From Pseudomonadota bacterium (GTDB lineage: Bacteria; Pseudomonadota; Gammaproteobacteria; Burkholderiales; Burkholderiaceae), in contig CAUJJP010000034.1 in the NCBI GenBank assembly GCA_963205525.1, positions 1 through 26,359 of the forward strand: DNA of 26,359 nt, written 5' to 3'. The notes under the pieces are model-generated. The model did no database searches, had not been told where the DNA came from, and saw only the letters and a program-made list of their open reading frames with translations. The translations under genes and the position numbers were made by a program. Below are positions 14,679 through 23,500 of the stretch, piece after piece; the stretch's first letter is position 1; every line of letters begins with the position of its first letter.

Positions 14679-15587
14679 ATGGTGTCCACCCGCCTTCGTA
14701 CTCTCGTCGCCACCTTGTTCCTCGGCGCCACCCTGGGCCTGCCGGCCCATGCCCAGTCCAGCCCGCCCTTGGTGACAGGCGAGAACGGCGTCACCGTCAC
14801 ACGCACCGACATCGAAACCGCCATGGAGCGTGTGCCCGAGGCCTCGCGCGATGCGGTCATGGCGCGGGTCGACAACCTCTCGCGCCAGGCCGAACAGATC
14901 TACATCCGCCGCGTGCTCGCCGCCGACGCGTTGAAAGCCGGACTCGACAAGACTCCAGAAGTTGCTGCTGCCCTGGCGCAGGCTCGCGAACGCATCCTCT
15001 CGGACGCCCAGCTCGGCGCCATCCAGCAGACCGTCAAGCTCAGCGACGCCACCGTCCGTGCCTACGCGCAAGACGTCTATCGCAGCAACCCCAAGCGCTT
15101 CGAAGTCCCCGCGCAGACGCGTGCCCGCCACATCCTGCTCGGCACCAGCGCCGACGGCAAGGCCAAGGAACGGGCCGCCGAGGTGCTTGCCAAGATCAAG
15201 GCCGGCATGTCCTTCGAGGACGCCGCGCGCCAGTACTCCGGCGACTACGCCAGCGCCGCCAAGGGCGGTGACCTTGGCTGGTTCGCAGCCGGTGCCATGG
15301 TCAAGCCCTTCGAGCAGGCGGTTGCCAAGCTGACCCAGCCCGGCGAGATCGGCTCCGAGCTTGTCGAAACCCAGTTCGGCACCCACATCATCCAGCTCGT
15401 CGGCCGCCGCGATGCCGGCATCCTGCCCTTCGAAGAAGTCCAGGACCTGCTCGCCCAGGAAGTGCGCGTCAAGGCCGAGAACGAGGCCCGCCAGACCCGC
15501 ATCGAGGCCATCTCGCGCGCCGCCAAGGTCGACGTCCCCGCGCTCGAAGCCATGGCCGCCGACTACGCCAAGAAGACCAAACCCTGA
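14679..15587 (+). CDS. Periplasmic parvulin-type peptidyl-prolyl cis-trans isomerase
   Basis: A 302-residue exported protein with a signal peptide ending LPAHA (cut after about residue 25). An N-terminal SurA/PpiC-like helical chaperone region (about 35-145) precedes one parvulin domain (about 148-245). The domain shows RARHILLGT, AKIKAGMSFEDAARQYS, GGDLGWFAAGAMVKPFEQAV and FGTHIIQLVGRR. A charged helical tail follows. Such proteins speed proline isomerisation and help exported or outer-membrane proteins fold in the periplasm. The gene sits just after the terminator of the surface-protein gene and 28 bp before a glycosyltransferase. The ATG at 14679 is the only start giving a proper signal peptide. 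No strong Shine-Dalgarno site is visible. Confidence 0.93.
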   Translation: MVSTRLRTLVATLFLGATLGLPAHAQSSPPLVTGENGVTVTRTDIETAMERVPEASRDAVMARVDNLSRQAEQIYIRRVLAADALKAGLDKTPEVAAALAQARERILSDAQLGAIQQTVKLSDATVRAYAQDVYRSNPKRFEVPAQTRARHILLGTSADGKAKERAAEVLAKIKAGMSFEDAARQYSGDYASAAKGGDLGWFAAGAMVKPFEQAVAKLTQPGEIGSELVETQFGTHIIQLVGRRDAGILPFEEVQDLLAQEVRVKAENEARQTRIEAISRAAKVDVPALEAMAADYAKKTKP

Positions 15588-15615
15588 GCGGACGCAAGCC
15601 GCCCGCCCGCAACCC

Positions 15616-17076
15616 ATGCCGGCGGACGCCATCATCGTCGTCTATCGCCCGCAGCTCGCACCGCTGCGGGCCGCCCTGCAGGCTTTGGTGCAGGCGCAAG
15701 GCCAGGGCCTGCTCGGGCGCATCCACCTGTGGCACAACGACGCCGGCCCGCAAGCCACTCCTGGCCTCAGCGCACTCCTTGACGAACTATGCGGGCAGGG
15801 TGCCGTAATCCAGCCGCACCGCAGCGAACGCAACCTGGGCTTTGGCCCGGCCATCAACGCCGTCCTGCCGGCAATCCGGGCCCCCTACCTGTTGCTGCTC
15901 AACCAGGACGCGATCCCCGAGCCCGGCGCCCTCGAACGCTTGTGGCTGGCAGCCCGGAGCGACGCCGCCGATGTCGCCGCCTGGGAACTGCGCCAGATCC
16001 CCTATGAGCACCCCAAGGACTACGACCCCTTGACGGGTGAAACAGGATGGTTCAGCGGCGCGGCCGTGCTGCTGCGCACCGACGCGCTGCGCGCGGTCGG
16101 CGGCTTCGAGCCGCGTTTCTTCATGTACTGCGAGGACGTTGACCTGTCGTGGCGGCTACGCTGCGCCGGATGGCGCCTGCGCTATCTCCCGCAGTGCGCC
16201 GTGGTCCACCGCACCTACGACCATCCCGGCCAGGTCAAGCCGCTGGCCGCGCTGCAAGGGGTCTACGCCAACCTCTGCCTGCGCACCCGCTTTGCGGGCC
16301 GGCGCAGCGTCGTCAGCGCGGCGCGCGCCTTCCTGCGCCGGCTCGCCGCCCCGCAGCCGTTTCGTGGCTACCGAGTGGGTCTGATGCAGGCTCTGCTCGA
16401 GTTTGCCGCCAACTATCGCTACTTCCGCCGCACGCGCTACGCCGCGGTCGGCTTCGCGCCGCGCTTCAACGGCTTCGACTACGAGGAGCGGCGCGACGGT
16501 GCCTTCCACGCCTTTCTCGCACAGGCTGAGCGCGCGCAGCCGTTGCCGGCCGTCACCGCGATCGTGCGTGCAAGCAGCAGCGCGCAGCAGCTCGAGGCCC
16601 AACTGGAAACCATGGCCCGGCAGACACATGCGCTGCAGGAGGTGATCGTCGTTGGCGGCACGGCCCCACACCTGCAGCCGCTGTGCACCCACTGGGCCGC
16701 GCGCCTGGCGCTGCATCCGCTCCCAACAAACCCCGCGCCACTGGCCGCCATCGCCGCGCTGCATGCACAGGCAGACTGGTGGCTGCTGCAGGAGGACGAC
16801 GCGGTCCTCCCCTACGCCGACCACCTCGAGGTCCTGTTGCAGGCTGCAATCGACCGCCAAACACAGGCCGCCGCGGCGCGCACCTGGTTGATCGAGGCCC
16901 GACCCGCCCAGCACGCGCAGGCGCACCGCCAGCATGCCCCGCGCACCACGTTCGCTGGCCAGCCGGCCGAACGCCCTTGCCGCCTGTTGCATCGGGCCGC
17001 CGCACGGGCCACACACCCGACCTGCGCCGACATCGAGAAGACAACCACCGTGCGTTACGTTGCTGCCGCGTCGTGA
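15616..17076 (+). CDS. Two-domain family 2 glycosyltransferase
   Basis: A 486-residue, probably cytoplasmic protein. The N-terminal GT-A domain (about 3-205) is a rhamnosyltransferase-like GT2: IIVVYRP, RNLGFGPAINAVL, LLLNQDAIPEPGAL (metal-binding NQD), GWFSGAAVLLRTDAL, and FMYCEDVDLSWRLRCAGW with the catalytic-type ED. A linker with NYRYFRRTRY (about 266-275) leads to a second, divergent GT-A-like domain (about 311-430): VTAIVRASSSAQQLEAQLETMARQT, EVIVVGG, and ADWWLLQEDDAVLPYADHLEVLL with an EDD that could serve as its acidic motif. The C-terminus has TTTVRYV. It probably adds sugars to a surface glycan. A truncated paralogue of its C-terminal half lies about 400 bp downstream. The sugar specificity cannot be assigned. 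Confidence 0.87.
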   Translation: MPADAIIVVYRPQLAPLRAALQALVQAQGQGLLGRIHLWHNDAGPQATPGLSALLDELCGQGAVIQPHRSERNLGFGPAINAVLPAIRAPYLLLLNQDAIPEPGALERLWLAARSDAADVAAWELRQIPYEHPKDYDPLTGETGWFSGAAVLLRTDALRAVGGFEPRFFMYCEDVDLSWRLRCAGWRLRYLPQCAVVHRTYDHPGQVKPLAALQGVYANLCLRTRFAGRRSVVSAARAFLRRLAAPQPFRGYRVGLMQALLEFAANYRYFRRTRYAAVGFAPRFNGFDYEERRDGAFHAFLAQAERAQPLPAVTAIVRASSSAQQLEAQLETMARQTHALQEVIVVGGTAPHLQPLCTHWAARLALHPLPTNPAPLAAIAALHAQADWWLLQEDDAVLPYADHLEVLLQAAIDRQTQAAAARTWLIEARPAQHAQAHRQHAPRTTFAGQPAERPCRLLHRAAARATHPTCADIEKTTTVRYVAAAS

Positions 17077-17089
17077 CTGACCGCCAGCC

Positions 17090-17467
17090 TCATGCAGCTT
17101 CAGGCCCCGCCCGCGTGAGCAGCGCGCCCGCCCGTTGCCGCGCCATCCGCGCCGGATCGCACGCCACGAACGCCTGCACCAGCGCGTCGTACTGCGGGTG
17201 CAGCCGGCGCATGGTCGCCAGCGCCTGTGCCTGCAGCGCCTGCTGGCGCTCGTTGAACCTCACGCCGCCGGCGTGGTAGACGAACACGACGAGCGCGTGC
17301 AGGTGCTGCCCGCGGCGCGCCGTGGCACACAGGCAGAAATCGTTCTCCTCGCCGTAGCCGGCGCCGAAGGCCTCGACATCGAACTCGCCGACGTCGTCCA
17401 GGCAGTCGCGGCGGATCTACATGCAAAAGCCGACCGCGGTCGGGATCTCGACCTGCTGGTCGTCGAG
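17090..17467 (-). pseudogene. 5'-truncated remnant of the C-terminal glycosyltransferase domain
   Basis: On the minus strand this stretch encodes about 125 residues very similar to the C-terminus of the intact protein at 20587-23808: QQVEIPTAVGFCM, then RRDCLDDVGEFD, GYGEENDFC, VFVYHAGGV, FNERQQALQAQAL and MRRLHP. Similarity stops abruptly near 17467, so the methyltransferases and most of the GT domain are missing. A TAG (17419-17417) replaces the TAC tyrosine codon of the intact copy directly after GFCM. Truncation plus the in-frame stop mark it as a dead fragment. Only an ATG-started piece of 65 residues (17287-17090) remains open after it. The tail (RAGALLTRAGPEAA) differs from the intact copy. 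Confidence 0.85.
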
Positions 17468-18202
17468 CCCTTTGCCGGCTGCAGGAAGGGGCTCGCGAAG
17501 TCCCTGCTCCGCTTCGCACGCGACTACCGGTACTACAGGCGCACGCGATACGGCGGTCCCGGTTTCGAACCCTGCTTTCGCGGAGGCGACTACGAGATGC
17601 GGCGCGAAGGCGCCTTCATCCCCTACCGCTCGGCTGCCGAGCGGGGCGCCCCCGTGCCAACGGTTTCCGTTGTCGTCGCCGCAGGTCGTGATCCTGCACA
17701 CCTCGAGGAGTGGCTGAACCGCCTCGCCGGCCAGACCTGCCCGCCTGCCGAGGTGCTCATCGTCGGCGGCATCGACGCCACCTGCGCGCCGGCATCGCAG
17801 CGTGCCCCAGACCCCTTCGAGATCCGACCATTGCCCCGCGTGACAGACTCGCTGGACGTGGTTGCCCGGGTTCACGCCCGTGGCGATTGGTGGTTAACGA
17901 TGCAGGACGACGGCTTGCTGCCCTACGCCGACCACATCGAAGTGCTGCTCGACGCTGCCCTCTCTGCCGGTGCCGGCATGGCCACCGCATGGACCTGGCC
18001 CGTGGAAGCCGATGACGAACACAGTCGTGATGCCCACCGGCACCACTGGCCCCGCTCCATCGAAGTCACGCCGATGCCCGAGCGGCCATCCTGCCTGACC
18101 CGCCGCCATGCCCGCCATGACGAACTGTCCACCCTGCCCGCGGTCGAGGTCGGCAAATTGACCACCGTACGCTATCGGCTCGAGGGCCACGCACAGACCT
18201 GA
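17468..18202 (+). pseudogene. 5'-truncated remnant of the two-domain glycosyltransferase (second domain kept)
   Basis: This plus-strand stretch is a diverged copy of residues 247-486 of the glycosyltransferase at 15616-17076. Matches include PFAGCRKGL (PFRGYRVGL), DYRYYRRTRY (NYRYFRRTRY), EVLIVGG, DWWLTMQDDGLLPYADHIEVLLDAAL and the end KLTTVRY. The N-terminal GT2 domain is absent. The frame stays open upstream to a TTG at 17135, but those 110 or so codons are antisense to the adjacent minus-strand fragment and look accidental. No ribosome site or convincing ATG/GTG start lies near the junction; an in-frame ATG occurs in YEMRREG. The second GT-A-like domain is intact, so expression as a shortened or fused protein cannot be fully excluded. 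The stop lies 12 bp from the convergent stop of the TPR-GT41 gene. Confidence 0.7.
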
Positions 18203-18214
18203 GCGCAGGCGCCT

Positions 18215-20584
18215 TCAGGCACTTGAAGCCACCCGCCCCGCGTGATGGCGCCACATGCGCCACAGCATGTCCTCGAAATGCCGCGCGAACCGCACAGCGT
18301 CGAACAACGGCGCCGCCTTCAGCCGGGTGCGCATCGACGCACGCAGTGCCGCCAAACCATCCAGATCGCGTGTCAGCTCGCACGCTTTCTGGACGAAGTC
18401 GTCTTCGTCTCGCGCAACCCATTCCGAGAGCCCGGCATTGTGGGCGATGGTCTCTCCGTTGTGCCCGATGAAGCGATCCCCACGCCGAGTCAGCACCGGC
18501 ACGCCCATCCACAGCCCTTCCACGCTGGTGGTTCCGCCGGGGTACGGAAAGGGGTCCAGCGCCACGTCGACGCGGCTGTAGGCCTCGAGATACCCGGCAC
18601 GTGATGACGGCCCTTCGAGCAACACGCCATCCGGCGCAATGCCGGCCCGCTCAAGCCGATTGCACATGGCGTGGCGCACCTCAGGCTCGGCCAGTTGACC
18701 GGCCTTGAGGAACAGCCGCGAGCGGGGCAACCGTGCCATCACCCGGCTCCACAGTGCCAAGGTGGCGTCGTTCACCTTCGAGAGGTTGTTGAAGCAACCG
18801 AAAGTCAGCCCCCCCTTTGAGAGCGCAGGAAGCGGCGTCACCGCCAGATCGACGTCCGGCGGCGAAAAGCAGAAGTAGGTCTCCGGCAGGCGCCAGACCT
18901 GCTCCACGAAGTGTCCATCGTCGTCCGGCGGCGTGACAAAGGGATCCCCGATGACGTGGTCCATCTCCTGAAGCCCGGTCGTCGCGAAGTATCCCAGCCA
19001 CGCGGCCTGGACTGGAGCCGGGCGGTGCACGAAGACCGGCAACCGGTTGTGGGCGGTGTGGCCTGCCAGATCAAGCAGCAGGTGCACGCCGTCGTCGCGG
19101 ATGCGATGGGCGGCTTGCGCATCGTCCAGCCGCCAGATGGGGTGCCAGGCCGAGAAGTGGGGCTTCAACTGCGCCGTCACTTCGTCTTCGATGCCGTTGG
19201 TCGGGTAGGCCAGCAACTCGACGCGCGAATCGCGCAGGCCCGAAAGCAGGCCCAGCAGGAAGTAGGCAACCGGATGCTGGCGAAGGTCACCGGAAACGAG
19301 GCCGACGCGCAACTTCGCAGGCCTGGGGTCGCAGCGCCAACTTCCGAACGGCTCCTTCACCTTGCGCCGCTGCTGCTCCCCGTAAGCCATGGCCTCGACC
19401 AACGCCTGCTGGGGCCGAACCTCGGCCATGTAGTTCATGCAGAAGAGCAGGCTGCTGTGCGCATCGGAATAGCCTGGGTCCAGACCCAGCGCCTGTCTGA
19501 AACTGCCGATGGCGTCGACGAACCGCCCCTGGCCCATCAGCGCCACCCCCAGGTTGACGTGGGCTTCCACATACTTCGGAAGCAAGGCGATCGCCTTCCG
19601 ACAACACGATTCGGCCTCGGCCATGCGACCCTGGTCGACCAGCACGGCGCCCAGGTTGGCGTGCGCGCCAGGGTGGTCCGGCTGCAGCGCGATGACCTGC
19701 TGATAGCACGCTTCGGACTCCTCGAGCCTACCCAGGCCGCGAAGCACAATGCCGAGGTTTCCATGAGCATCGAGCAGTCCGGGTTGCAGCTCGATGGCCT
19801 TGCGGCAACTGGCCTCGGCTTCCTCCAGCCGGTTCAGTCCCAGCAGCACGGCGCCCAGTTGGCCGTGGGCGGGGGCGTGATTGACGTCGAGTGCAAGGAC
19901 GTGACGGCAGGCCGCCTCGGCCTCCTCCAAGCGGCCCATGTCTGCCAGGACGTCGGCGACACGCAGGTGCGCCACGGCCAGGCTGGGTGCGTTGTCGCGC
20001 GCCGCCTGCATGGCCTGCAGCGCTTCAGGCAGCCGCCCCTGGCGCCGCAGGATCCGACCCAACACCGTCCAGGCGAAGGGATGCCGCGGAAAGTGCCGTG
20101 TGAGTTCAAGCGCCAGCGGCTCGGCCTCGGCGTATCGGCCAGCCCGTTGGGCAGACAGCAAGGCATCGATGGACACCTGGGGCGGCATCTCGCCTCCGCC
20201 GGCCGCAGCCGACTGGTTCTCGCGAAGGGCTGCGACCCGCGTCTCCAGTTCGTCCACGGTGGCGCCCTTCAACCCGTGCCGACGTCCCTGCGTCAACACG
20301 GCGGTGGCCTCGTCGGCGCGCCGGCACCGCACCAGGGCATCGACATAGCTGACCCAGTACTGCGACTGCGTCGGGTTGGCCTGCAAGGCGGCCTTGAACA
20401 GCGGCAACGCCTGCTCTGTCTTACCGGCCATCACCGCGATCACCCCCAGGTTGTGATTCGCGTCCGCATGCCCAGGCTGCTGACGCAGCACGTCCCGGTA
20501 CCAGCGCTCGGCCTCGGCAAGCTGTCCGGCCTTGTGCGCCTGGACGGCGCGTTGAAACTGGAGCTGGATCATCACGTGCGCCAT
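18215..20584 (-). CDS. TPR-GT41 glycosyltransferase (O-GlcNAc transferase / SPINDLY-like)
   Basis: A 789-residue protein. Residues 1 to about 385 are TPR repeats in two blocks (about 8-100 and 140-385), with units such as ADANHNLGVIAVMAGKTEQAL and AHANLGAVLVDQGRMAEAESC. The rest is a bacterial GT41 catalytic domain: LRVGLVSGDLRQHPVAYFLL (about 425-444, with the family's catalytic-region His), LLLDLAGHTAHNRLPVF, PVQAAWLGYFATTG, LTFGCFNNLSKVND, and DVALDPFPYPGGTTSVEGLWMGVPVLTRRG for UDP-sugar binding. In the family these enzymes glycosylate Ser/Thr of proteins from UDP-sugars in the cytoplasm, but bacterial substrates are mostly unknown. The start is 2 bp after the stop of the upstream gene; a second ATG is residue 5. 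It is the last gene of the leftward operon. Confidence 0.93.
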   Translation of the reverse strand: MAHVMIQLQFQRAVQAHKAGQLAEAERWYRDVLRQQPGHADANHNLGVIAVMAGKTEQALPLFKAALQANPTQSQYWVSYVDALVRCRRADEATAVLTQGRRHGLKGATVDELETRVAALRENQSAAAGGGEMPPQVSIDALLSAQRAGRYAEAEPLALELTRHFPRHPFAWTVLGRILRRQGRLPEALQAMQAARDNAPSLAVAHLRVADVLADMGRLEEAEAACRHVLALDVNHAPAHGQLGAVLLGLNRLEEAEASCRKAIELQPGLLDAHGNLGIVLRGLGRLEESEACYQQVIALQPDHPGAHANLGAVLVDQGRMAEAESCCRKAIALLPKYVEAHVNLGVALMGQGRFVDAIGSFRQALGLDPGYSDAHSSLLFCMNYMAEVRPQQALVEAMAYGEQQRRKVKEPFGSWRCDPRPAKLRVGLVSGDLRQHPVAYFLLGLLSGLRDSRVELLAYPTNGIEDEVTAQLKPHFSAWHPIWRLDDAQAAHRIRDDGVHLLLDLAGHTAHNRLPVFVHRPAPVQAAWLGYFATTGLQEMDHVIGDPFVTPPDDDGHFVEQVWRLPETYFCFSPPDVDLAVTPLPALSKGGLTFGCFNNLSKVNDATLALWSRVMARLPRSRLFLKAGQLAEPEVRHAMCNRLERAGIAPDGVLLEGPSSRAGYLEAYSRVDVALDPFPYPGGTTSVEGLWMGVPVLTRRGDRFIGHNGETIAHNAGLSEWVARDEDDFVQKACELTRDLDGLAALRASMRTRLKAAPLFDAVRFARHFEDMLWRMWRHHAGRVASSA

Positions 20585-20586
20585 CG

Positions 20587-23500
20587 TCAGACCAACGACC
20601 GCATGACCGCTTCTCGATAAGGCCTGGCCGGATCCTGCGACACGAACTCGCGCACCCGGTCCTCATAGTCGGGATGCAGCCGCCTCATCGCCGCCAGCGC
20701 CTGTGCCTGCAGCGCCTGCTGGCGCTCGTTGAAGCTCACGCCGCCGGCGTGGTAGACGAACACGTCGAGCGCGTGCAGGTGCTGCCAGCGGCGCGCGGTG
20801 GCGCGCAGGCAGAAGTCGTTCTCCTCGCCGTAGCCCGCGCCGAAGGCCGCGGCGTCGAACTCGCCGACATCGTCCAGGCAGTCGCGCCGGATGTACATGC
20901 AAAAGCCGACCGCGGTCGGGATCTCGACCTGCTGGCCGTCCAGCGTGCGCGCAAAGAGCGCCTGCAGGCTCGCCGTGCTGTGGCCGGCCGGCAGCTCGTT
21001 TGCCTGGCAGAAGTGCGGGAAGGAGCAGATCGTCGCGTTGTTCGAGAACGGCGTCACGGTGCCCGTGCGCGCACCGCGCCAGGCAGCGGCGCGCAGGCGG
21101 TCGAGCCAGTCGCCGGCCACTTCGGTGTCGCTGTTGAGCAGCACCACGTCGCGCCGGCCAGCCAGCCGCAGGCCCAGGTTTGCAGTCCCGACGAAGCCGA
21201 GGTTGCGCGCGTTGGAGATCACGCTCACCTGAGGATAGAGCGCAGCCAGTTTGCGCAGCCAGTGCGCCACGTCCGGGTCGGGGCTGGCGTCATCGATCAC
21301 GGTCAGGTGCCAGCGCTGGCGACCCAGGCTCCCAAGAACGCTCGTCACGCAGCGCCGCAGATGGGGCAGGCCACCGTAGACGGGCACGATGATCTCCACC
21401 GTCTCGTCCCGAGGCAGGCGCAGCCCGGGCGCGAGCGTGTCGGCCAGCGCCCGGTAATCGGCCGAAAGCGGCCAGCCGCAGTCGACCTCGAGCCGCCAGG
21501 GACCGCTGTCCTGCGTCGACCCATCCAGCGCTAGCGGCAGGCGCAGGCCGGCCTGCCCGCCGGCGAGCAGCAGGCGCACGCCGGTGGCGTGCTCGGCTGC
21601 AAACTCGATCTGCTGCCGCGCGCACTGTTGCAGCGCCGCCAGGGCGCCCTCGTCCCCCGCCTGCCAGCGTGCACGCACGCTTCCTGCGGCGTCCACCAGC
21701 CGCAAGGCCTGCAGGTGCAAGAAGCCGTCCCGGTCGGCCGGCTGCCACCACAGCCCGCATGCGGGGTCGAACTGCCCCGGCAGCGTGAACACGAGCGTCT
21801 GCTGCAGTTGTCCAACCCGGCCGAGCACCGACAGCCCCTGCGTCGTGCCGTCGCCAAACGTCAGGGACAGCGTGCTGACGAAGACCGCGACGTGCACCGC
21901 CGGGTCGCTGGGCGGCAAAGCCGCGGCGCCGCACGCAGCTGCAGCGCTGTCCTCTGTCCGCGTTGCGGCGAACACGAGCTGGTAGGCCGACGCATCGGGC
22001 TGCGCGATCAGGTAACGCGCAACGGTCGGCGGCAGCAGGTCAAAGGGAGTCCAGAACTCGGTCCAGTGCCAGGGGGCGTCGATGGTCTCGACGCGCTCGA
22101 CCCGCCAGCCTCCGTCCTGCAGCAGCCGCGCGAACGAACGCCGCGTGAAGAAGCGCAGGTGCGTGCGGTCGAGCAGGCCTTCGGCCCCGTATGTCCAGTC
22201 GCCGTGCATCAGCTCCAGCACATGGCCGGCATACGCCACGTTGGGCACCGAGGCCAGCAGCGTGCCGCCAGGCTGCAGCAGCCGCGTGCAGGCGCGCAAA
22301 ACGCGCTCGGGCTCGCGCAGGTGCTCGAGCACGTCGGCGCAGACGATGCAGTCGTAGCTGCCAGCCGCAAAGCCTGCGTCCCAATCCGCCGCTTCCAGGT
22401 CGAGCAGATCGAGGCGGCGGTAGCCGTCGCGCGCGACATGGAACTCGGCGCTGCTGATCGTCACGCCATCGACCGTGCAGCCGCGCTCGCGCAGCAGGCG
22501 GCCCAGCGCCCCACCGCCCACGCCCAGGTCCAGCACGCGCGCGCCCGGCGGGACGAGAGCGGCCAGCACCGACAGCGACGAGCGCTGCGCGAGGTCGATC
22601 TCGCGCCAGTAGACATGCGCGCGACCGACGTGGTCGTCGCCACCTGGCCAGCCGGCGTAGAGCAGCGCGTACTCGCCCCGTGCGCTCTGCGCCAGCACTT
22701 CGACCCAGGGCGTGCGGTCTGCGGGCGGCAGCGGCAGGTGCAGTGTGAAGCCCGCGTCCTGCAGCCGGTTGTCGGTGAAGGTGTCGCCAAAGGCCTGCTG
22801 CACATCGCGGCGGCGCACGCCGGTCGGGCAGCGGTGTTCAACCCCATCGACACGGACAATGACCTCGGCCAATGCCCCGTCGTCCATCGAAGCGGCCCAG
22901 CCGTCCAGGACCAGGGTGCCGCCATCCAGGTGCCGCTCATCGACCCAGCCCCAGGGGCCATGGCGAAAGCCGGCCAGCGGCGAGAGATCGCGCCCGGCAT
23001 CGGCGCCCACGACGTACAAGTCCTGCTCATGCGCCAGCCCCTTGGGGATGCGCCAGGCCACGCGTGCGTCGCCCGCCGCGGCGGCCACCGCACGGCGCAC
23101 GAAGGCGGCGCTGACGGTCGTCGTGCCATAGGCCTGCGGGCTGAGCGAGTCGATCTCGCTCTGCGGCTTGAAGAGCAGGCCATTCACGGGCAGGTCCTCG
23201 CCGGGCGGGAGCAAGGCCTCGTCGTGCACGGTGAAGCAGAGCACGCCGCGGGGCGACAGTAGGCGCAGCAAGCGGCCGAGCCAGCGCTGGAACAGGTGCT
23301 CGGGCAGGTGCGAAAAAAGCGAGGCCACCCAGATGAAGTCAAAGCGCTGCGTCGGCGCGAACTCTTCGGGCACGAGAGATGAAGGCAAGCCCTGCACGCC
23401 GAAGTGCGCGACGACGTAGTCAAGCGCCTCAGGCTGGATCTCGGACGCATGGATCTCGAGCTCACGCTCGCATCCGCACAGCAGGCGCAACAGCCGTCCG

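Noticed and set aside
18213..18228. Small inverted repeat CTTCA...TGAAG at the convergent gene ends
   Set aside because: Only 5 bp of stem, no T-run on either side, and it overlaps the GT41 stop codon; too weak to call a terminator.
18215..20584. TPR repeats as a possible DNA-level tandem repeat
   Set aside because: The periodicity is at protein level (34-residue units); the DNA units are diverged and not a true repeat array.
18911..20620. Long plus-strand open frame opposite the TPR-GT41 gene
   Set aside because: The minus frame carries unmistakable TPR and GT41 motifs; the plus frame is a mirror product.
21589..23262. Long plus-strand open frame opposite the MT-MT-GT gene
   Set aside because: No domain, and it lies wholly within a clearly coding minus-strand gene.
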